From positions 64,895,867-64,959,866 of the forward strand of contig OZ024890.1 in NCBI GenBank assembly GCA_964017195.1: 64,000 nt of DNA, in the 5' to 3' direction. Below the pieces are notes generated by a model, which was not told where the DNA came from, did not search any database, and saw only the letters and a program-made list of their open reading frames with translations. The translations under genes and the position numbers were made by a program. Shown one piece after another: positions 57,029-64,000 of the stretch. Positions within the stretch are counted from its first letter, which is position 1; the number at the start of each line of letters is the position of its first letter. Origin of the DNA: Siderastrea radians. Lineage: Eukaryota; Cnidaria; Anthozoa; Scleractinia; Rhizangiidae.

Positions 57029-60000
57029 AAGTTAATAATGATTCGCGGAAATCCAGGCTCAAAGCAAGATGAAATATTAAATGGTAAGTGCTGCTTAACA
57101 GTTTCCATCTGAATGGTTTTATGTTAGGATTTCCTCCTCAAACTAAAAACTTCAAGCCACCTCACAGGATTTGAGCTTTGACTGCTGTCGAGGGACAGAG
57201 ATAAATGTAGTTAATACTCAGTCTCACAGAGAACGCTTCCAACCAACAACAGCCCCGCTCGTTTGGACATGTGGCTATTGATGCACACATTTGAGATGTT
57301 TTCTCTCTATATATCGATAGCTGCCAATGTTATTGTGGCTCTAGTTAATGCACAGTGCCCTCTGCATGACAATGTTGTCATGCAGTTTTCATCTTTCCTC
57401 CGTCTTACTTTTCTCCTATTCGAAGCAAATTTACCTTCAGTTGAAAATGGCATGTAAATATACTGAAACACGTACCTGTACTGAAAATGGCATGTACATG
57501 TACTGAAACACGTTCGTTGCTAGGCATAAGATGTTTGTCTGGAGGTCTCGTAGATTGACTACCTTAAAGTTTCATTTACTAATCAGTCATTGTACTTTTA
57601 GGTTCAGTATTTCATTGTCCTTGGGTTTTGTTTGGATGAGTTGTGCAACGTGATGGAAGAACTAACTGGTTGGTTTACCTGAAGTTTTGCTTTTCACTTT
57701 TTCCCTTTTATGGAAAATAGACAAGCTATGGATCCAGGCGAGAAGAAAAGGAGACTAGTGACCTTAGAAGGGAGAAGCAATATTTAAACAGCGTGATGCT
57801 GCCATTATGTTCTTAGTGAACTGATGATTTCATCGCAAAGAGCACAATTTGAGAAGATTACAGACGTAAATAAACTACTATGGGCTGTTGAGTGGATAAA
57901 ACAACTTTTGTAGCACACACATATATATTTGTATTTCCAAATTGTCGGAAAAATAAACGTTATTTAAACGCAAGGTATTTGCTATCTGTTTATTTGGTCG
58001 GTCCATTTTGGGGGTGGGTTGGGGGCGGGGCGTTTTTTGGCCTGTTTCCAGAATCCTGCGATCTCTCGATTACTGTTTAATACGATGCGTTGCATATCAT
58101 CATAAAAAAAAAATTGAAGGGGTCAAAAAGTTTGGTAATTAGGAAATTCCAGTATTCTAAATAGCACTCAGTCTGACATTTTTGCACGCACGCCAAACAC
58201 TCGTCGCGTCTGTGACACTGTAAAGGAATTGCTTTTATTTGTGGAAAATGACCTTCAAGGATCAAAGTCTGATCAGTACATTCCAAATAAAAAAAGAGAC
58301 CTCCACCTTCGTGTGACCACTTTTGACAGGTCGAGCCTTAGCAACTGTTCTTGGGGACATGGCTGCGTTTGGTCGGGGGTTGGGGCGAGCTGTACAATCT
58401 ATTGGCCAGCGCGTTGGAGATGAGACATTCTACGAAGCCCACATGAGACTTGTTAGAATTAGAGTTTGTTGTGTTTTGTGAAGGACAACGTTGTATAGGA
58501 CTGGATTCACGTTTACCAAGTGGAACGCGCGCTCCGAAACCAGATTCCGACACCAGTCCAAATGATCGCCATAGAAAGTTTTAAGATGAAAGGGAAGACA
58601 AACTTTCGCTCATAGAAAAGTCTTTAGATTGTATTAAAGGAACGATACCTTTGAATCTTGTTCTTCTTTTTGTTCTTCTTGTTCTTGTTCTTGTTGTGGT
58701 TGTTACTTATTATTGTTCTTATTGCTGTTGTTCGTCTTCTTGTTCTGCTTGTTCTTGTTCTTTATTTTTTGTCCCATTTCTGGCTAAAGCACTTGACAAG
58801 AGGTATTAGTTTTGCTGCCAAGGGCTGTCAAAGACTGTGGTAATCTGTGCATGTCAGGCAAATGCTCTGTGATTTTAGACAGCGAAATTTATTGTCTTAA
58901 AGATGGATGGCTTTAATTGTGTTAGTGGATGGAGGCTATAGCTAGTGGAAGCATTTATTTACATCCACTGTACTCCCATGCTGCACCAGGCTTCGATGAC
59001 GCTGCCATAAGCCATTAAGGGTAGACAGTTTGCAAGTAAAGGTGACGAGCGTTTTCGCCGAGTAGTTGGAAGAACTGTAAGTTCAAGAACGCTGTTTTGA
59101 GAGTGGAGAGTAAAAAAAAACGTGGTTTCTTGCTTGTCTCGTTCCAGTCACCTTCAGCTTCTTTTTGCTAGGCGTTACCACGTGCAGTGTGCAACTAAGG
59201 ACCCATTACCGACGATATTCTCTAGAAAGACATCTGTAAAAGTTGACAAGCCTGTAAATTATCGCGATTCTACTCTTTCCTCTGCCAGGGTAATTTTAGA
59301 TGTACCTTCATTATCTTAAGGAAGGAATACACCTAACAGCTATGGGTTTCTCAAACTTAATCTTTTTTCTTACCATCTCCTCCAGGTTTCACTCAATCAA
59401 AGAATGCAGTCACATTCGCATACGACAGTCGTAAGAAAAAATCGTACCTTCTCAATCGGCCCTTATCTGCATGCTTTGCATTTCGATTTAGCAGTTTGTA
59501 CAGAAAATTCACGGGATAACTATCCCCCCAAACTTATTTATTTGAAGTGGCACACTGTATGTTGCATGCATGCAAAAAAATGAGGATGGGTACTACGGCC
59601 TTGCAAAACTTCGAGATGAAAATGTTATGTGCACGTTTTATTTCCGGTTTGCTTGATTTTACGCTGCATTTAACTTCCGTTATGTTGCGTGCGCCAACTT
59701 TGGTAGAAATTTGGATTTTGACGTGTGCATCTCAAACATGTCCTGAATAGGGTGCGCCCGTGCGTAGCTAAAAACCCTTTCGAGCTTCCTCAATAGATGG
59801 ACTCCAAAGAGGTTTGCTTTCAACCTGAAGTGTTTTTGCATGGCACAAAACTGCCAAATCTTATTGCCACAATTGTGGTTATGTGAGTTACATTATCTAG
59901 TTAGCCGATTATATTGCCTCGATTGACCTTGCTTCGAGAAAAGCCCTGGGAAGAAGGTCAAGTGAAACCGCGTTCTTCTTCGAATTCCGAATCCTTTGTC

Positions 60001-62732
60001 GCTAATATTAAGCTCATTTGTTGTTACCAGCAGATGTTTATCAGCAGTTTTGTCTCTCTCAACGACAGTGATTTTATTAATGTGAACAGAAAAAAAAAAA
60101 CGGTTCATAAAAGCTCAGAGAATCTTTTCAGAATTTACAATTCTATAGTATTTTACAACATTACAATATTTCTTAGTTTTTTATAACAATTAACAATCAA
60201 CAAAGTAAAGACAGGAAACATGTTAAGAGCTAATAACACATAACTAAAAATGTCGAACTCATGACGTCGTTTCCGTCCATTTCTTAAAAATCAATCGAGA
60301 TATGTTGTTACTAGTCCAAATAACTGTTTCTGTTCAACATTTAATTTAAACTTTGGTTTGAAAACCAGTTATACTGCATAGAATTTTGTTCCTTCATTTC
60401 CACAGATAACTAATCGTCAAGTATAACACTGCACAGTGGGCACAGGTTAAAAATGTTTGGAAAGTTTCCATTGTTCTTTTCTTGACCTTGGGGTGTTAAC
60501 ATGAAAAAAAAACAAATCTTTGTTTTATTCTATCATTTTTTTGCCATGTTAACATGACCTCATTTAAATGATGTATCGCTAAGCTAATTGTTTTGTCTGT
60601 GTGCCATTTTCTATAAGTTGTAATTTGCGTAAAATGATGGTAAATAGTGGGAAAACTAACTTCCTTAAGAGGTAACCATGTTTTTTTTCTTTTTTTGATG
60701 TTGTGATGCATTTTCTATCTCAAATATTATCGTTACATCAATGCCCGAGAAGCAGAATTGATTGGGATTCACCAGTCAGTTGTGAAGATGACGCAAATTT
60801 GCAGACGCGGATAAGGCGCGAAGAATGCCTGGAAGCTTCCAAAATATTTTCTCTTATTTCGAACACAGGACCGATTGTTAATACGAAGTTTAGATACGGA
60901 GTTTAGATACCTGTGTTTAAAACCATGCTTAAACTAGTCAACTCGAGTGTTTTAACGTCGATTACCGCAAACCTTCCTTAGAAGGCGTATACCAAAAACT
61001 GTACAAAATGGTCTTAAACTAAGCATAACTGATAATTCGTTTAAATAACCGGCCTGCCATTTTTAGCCGATAGTTATTATAAGTTATAGTTTTTATTGTT
61101 TATGAGATCAAAGTGAACACTCGCGTGGGACACACGAGACTTCATTTTGCTAAGTCCCGGATGTTGTCTCCTTGGCTGGAATACTCGAAGCTCATAAACT
61201 ACTCTCGTATCTTCAATTTAGACATGGTTATTGTTGAAACAATAATTACAGTGATAGTTAAGTTTCGTTAAGTTAAATGTAAGAAGTATTCCGTGTTTTT
61301 CTTAGCGTTTAATGTGGATTATCATCTGGGACTCAACATCATTCACGTCACCTTGTCTTGTGCCATTTATTCCGTCCTCGAGAGAGTAAGGTACGTATAT
61401 AAACAGCTTTGTCACTTGTTTTACTTGGCTTGCATCTAGAATTTAAACTTATTTCTTTGTCTGAAATTGTTTTCACACCTTTTGATTCGTTACAATCAAT
61501 TGCTCGCAATAGTTTCATTCAAAGTGTTGTCAATGGCAAGAACTTAGTGAATTGGAGATTGATACAGACGTATCGAAAACATATATTCTTTTACACTTTC
61601 CCCTGTGCTTTCTAGAATATACATTAAACACGTTTACCTACATTTTCAAATGAAAATTTTTAAGAAACGATAAGAGAATAAGAACAATAACAGCATCAAG
61701 AGAGAGAACGCCTTGAAAACTTACGTCTGAATGGTCGGGTTAGAGGATTTCATCCGAAACATAAACTCAACAAAAATGACGGTTCAAGTCTTGAGCTTTC
61801 TGTGTAGAAATAGTTATGGAGAAAGTGATTGACTCAGCTTATTCTATTTTATGGTGCCCTAATGGTGAATAATTCTCCTCTTATTATAAAATCTCAAAAA
61901 AGGCATTAAACACGTATGAAGCAATCCACATGTCCACATGAAAGTAATCAACATAAAGCTTGCGTTTCTATCGAGCTGGGATGTAGCAGTGGTGTATCAA
62001 CGGTACGAGTGCAACAAATATACAATGCGTACACTGCATGTTGTTACGAGGGAAAATTTCTTTACCCTGAGTGTTACTCTTATTTCTAATGGACTAAAAA
62101 AATGATAACCTACAAAAAAGTGCAACAACATTGTACTTGTTAGATTTTCTTTGTAGATCATGGCAGAGCATCGTTACGTAACACTCCACGTTGCTACAGG
62201 CCTTTGATCATCTGTATGCTTCGTTACTTCGCTGTAGCATTTGTAGATTTGTGTACCTGCACATTAATATTAAAGAGAGCTATTACACATCACATCTTTT
62301 TAACAAAGAACTACTCAAGCAAAATTCAGTAACATACAATGCAAAGTGCTGTTCGACTTTGTACTAACCTATTGATCCCTGAAGAAGTCCAAAAACATAA
62401 TGACCAATTCATTTTCGTTTTGAGCTATTTCAAATTCAGATTTAATTTAGCCAACGAATTTTAAAGGTTCATGTACAAACGTTAAGCTGCATTTCGTGTA
62501 GTTAATAGAACATTGTTAAGTGAAAAAAGTTACATCTTTGGTGTGTTTTCCTCTCTGCGCACAGCCATTTAATTTGTTTTGTAGACGTAACCTATTACCT
62601 CCTACTGCATTGTCAGAGTCAAAACGCATTCTGAAACATTTTGGTGAAATTTCCCTTTAAGAAAATAGAAAAAAAAGATGGCACAGCACAGGAAACTTAA
62701 GATACGAAAATATTCACAGTTCACTTTACTCT
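57029..62732. other. long non-coding region
   Basis: Holds a tandem pair at about 57441-57512 (GAAAATGGCATGTAMATRTA), a TTCTTG-rich low-complexity run at about 58655-58765, and the 61114-61175 partner of 53900. No supported gene or RNA. Confidence 0.5.
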
Positions 62733-62830
62733 GATGACGACTTCCGCTCAGGTTGTCGAAACGTCAGTCAATGTCACCTCAAACAGTCCTTCTCAGGACT
62801 ACACTCACCGGTACCCGGACGATCACAATT
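62733..62830 (+). mobile_element. PLE-type 3'-end remnant
   Basis: CTCTGATGACGACTTCCGCTC, then GTTGTCGAAACGTCAGTC, then CCTTCTCAGGACTACACTCA. CTGATGA...GTCGAAAC has the hammerhead-like order also seen in PLE 1; GAC and GTC can pair as stem II. No coding part is attached. Confidence 0.4.
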
Positions 62831-63827
62831 TACCGAATTATGAAAATACATTCCTAAATGTCTTTATTTGAACCAACGATCACTATTAAACTGCAGAAGT
62901 CGATATCCCAAGTATCTCAGGGTTCAAGCACTTTGTATGGACGACGAATTTTTTCTTAAGAGGGAAAGCTTCAACGAGGATCAGTTCGCCATAACTTGTT
63001 TGCTAAGCAAAAGCTCCAAATTGATGTCAATACCATGACAGCAATCTTGTTTGAGTTGAGAGTTCATTTCAGGAATTTTAAAAAGATCGGTGATCGAGTT
63101 TAAGGGAACTGAGGAGTCAGGATGTGAACATTACAACTCAATGCAATTCTAGTAAATCAGCTCCTATAGCCAAAAACTCAAATGCTTTAGTATTATTTGT
63201 TGTAAGATCATTGATTGCTTCCATTTGAGTCATCAAGCCGTGCAAAAGTTCATAATCTACTCGGCCACAATTAAAATACATTACTTTGTTTATGCAGGGA
63301 GAGGAGGGTCTCACAGAGATCAGTTTACCATTATTTGTGTGATAGACTAAAATGGCAATTGGTTTCAATATCCTTCCAGTGACGTACGATAACTATTATT
63401 AACTGCAAGAATTACAAGAGACACTGATGAAAACAGGAGGGGAATTCTGAATGCAATTAAATCAACTCTAAAAATGAAACCAGTGGACTAACTTTCGTTT
63501 TATTGATACTAGGTTTCTCGTTTGAATGATCAGACTGTAGAAGTTCATGCTCGAAAAACTCACAAGTTGAACAAATTCAAATGCCTTAAAGTGTATATGA
63601 CACGAAATTTTTTTCTTCGGTTTTCGAGAGTCTGGCGTGTATAAAAAACGATTCTAACCTTAAAACCTGACTAAAATTTTTAGAAACCTCTTTTTTCGCG
63701 GGCAAAAGTCCCGTTTTTTCACTTCAAAACTGTCCCGGGGACTGGGACCGAATTTACCGCATTGTGACGTCAATTGACTTGATTGCGTTCCCGCGAACGC
63801 AGTGTTTTTGTTACAAATCGCCTCAAA
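62831..63827. other. non-coding; possible promoter with CRE site near the end
   Basis: GTGACGTCAATT at about 63764-63775 contains the cyclic-AMP response element TGACGTCA, about 60 bp before a possible first exon. Otherwise nothing recognised. Confidence 0.35.
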
Positions 63828-63892
63828 ATGTTGACATTGTTCAGCAGTATCGGGGATCTTTTCGAAACTTCCAAGATCTACAGTGAGAAAGA
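63828..63892 (+). CDS. candidate first coding exon, runs off window
   Basis: ATG at 63828 (context CTCAAAATG) opens 21 codons plus two bases (MLTLFSSIGDLFETSKIYSEK) up to the donor GA|GTAAGT. A CRE site lies about 60 bp upstream. The next exon would be near or past the window end; the frame MSSLLSYCGEDVDL starting at about 63958 is one option. Too short to assign a function. Confidence 0.25.
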
Positions 63893-64000
63893 GTAAGTAG
63901 GAGAAAAAATAGAGCTGTTTTAGGTCTTATCAAACCAGACGACGACGAACATTTGCGATGTCTTCTCTTCTTTCGTACTGTGGTGAGGATGTTGATCTCA

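Overview
This is a window of animal nuclear DNA. It is AT-rich, with genes split by GT-AG introns, long non-coding stretches, no operons or ribosome-binding sites, and many small inverted-repeat transposons. The mix (a SoxB-type HMG gene, a BMP/Nodal-type TGF-beta ligand, Penelope-like retroelements with GIY-YIG or RT remnants, a Crypton-like recombinase relic and dense MITEs) fits a cnidarian, most likely a stony coral or sea anemone. That assignment is inference.

Host genes are few. On the minus strand, 13056-12382 could encode a 224-aa, N-myristoylated, disordered protein. On the plus strand, 24053-24769 is an intronless SoxB-like transcription factor. Also on plus, 40244-41745 is a two-exon secreted TGF-beta ligand with a tetrabasic cleavage site and seven knot cysteines; a duplicated CCAAT/TATA-like module lies upstream. 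Three weaker splice-consistent candidates are a secreted peptide at 47013-46498 (minus), a small gene at 55672-56443 (plus) and a first exon at 63828-63892 (plus).

Most of the remaining structure is mobile DNA. Two Penelope-like elements (2182-4770 and 14073-17823) have the same layout: a main copy joined to an inverted, more 5'-truncated copy, giving near-kilobase fold-back arms. A third fold-back of unknown type spans 7950-9668. DNA-transposon-like elements with recognisable terminal inverted repeats and, in several cases, target-site duplications occur throughout. They include a family with 6-bp duplications (four copies), an insertion at 22084 whose empty site is preserved in a neighbouring duplicate, an element with poly-G ends and an 8-bp duplication (49981-50401), and a 1.3-kb element carrying a broken SAP-domain reading frame.

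The most unusual signal is a set of four hairpins (6014-6157, 7049-7188, 31371-31560, 35446-35556). Their arms look unrelated, but their turns share a CpG-rich hinge, TCGGC(C)TRCG(G)CCTCG. Each lies against, or just inside, the end of an inverted-repeat element. The large gaps around the Sox and TGF-beta genes hold little I can identify beyond short duplications, microsatellites and a decayed tandem repeat family.
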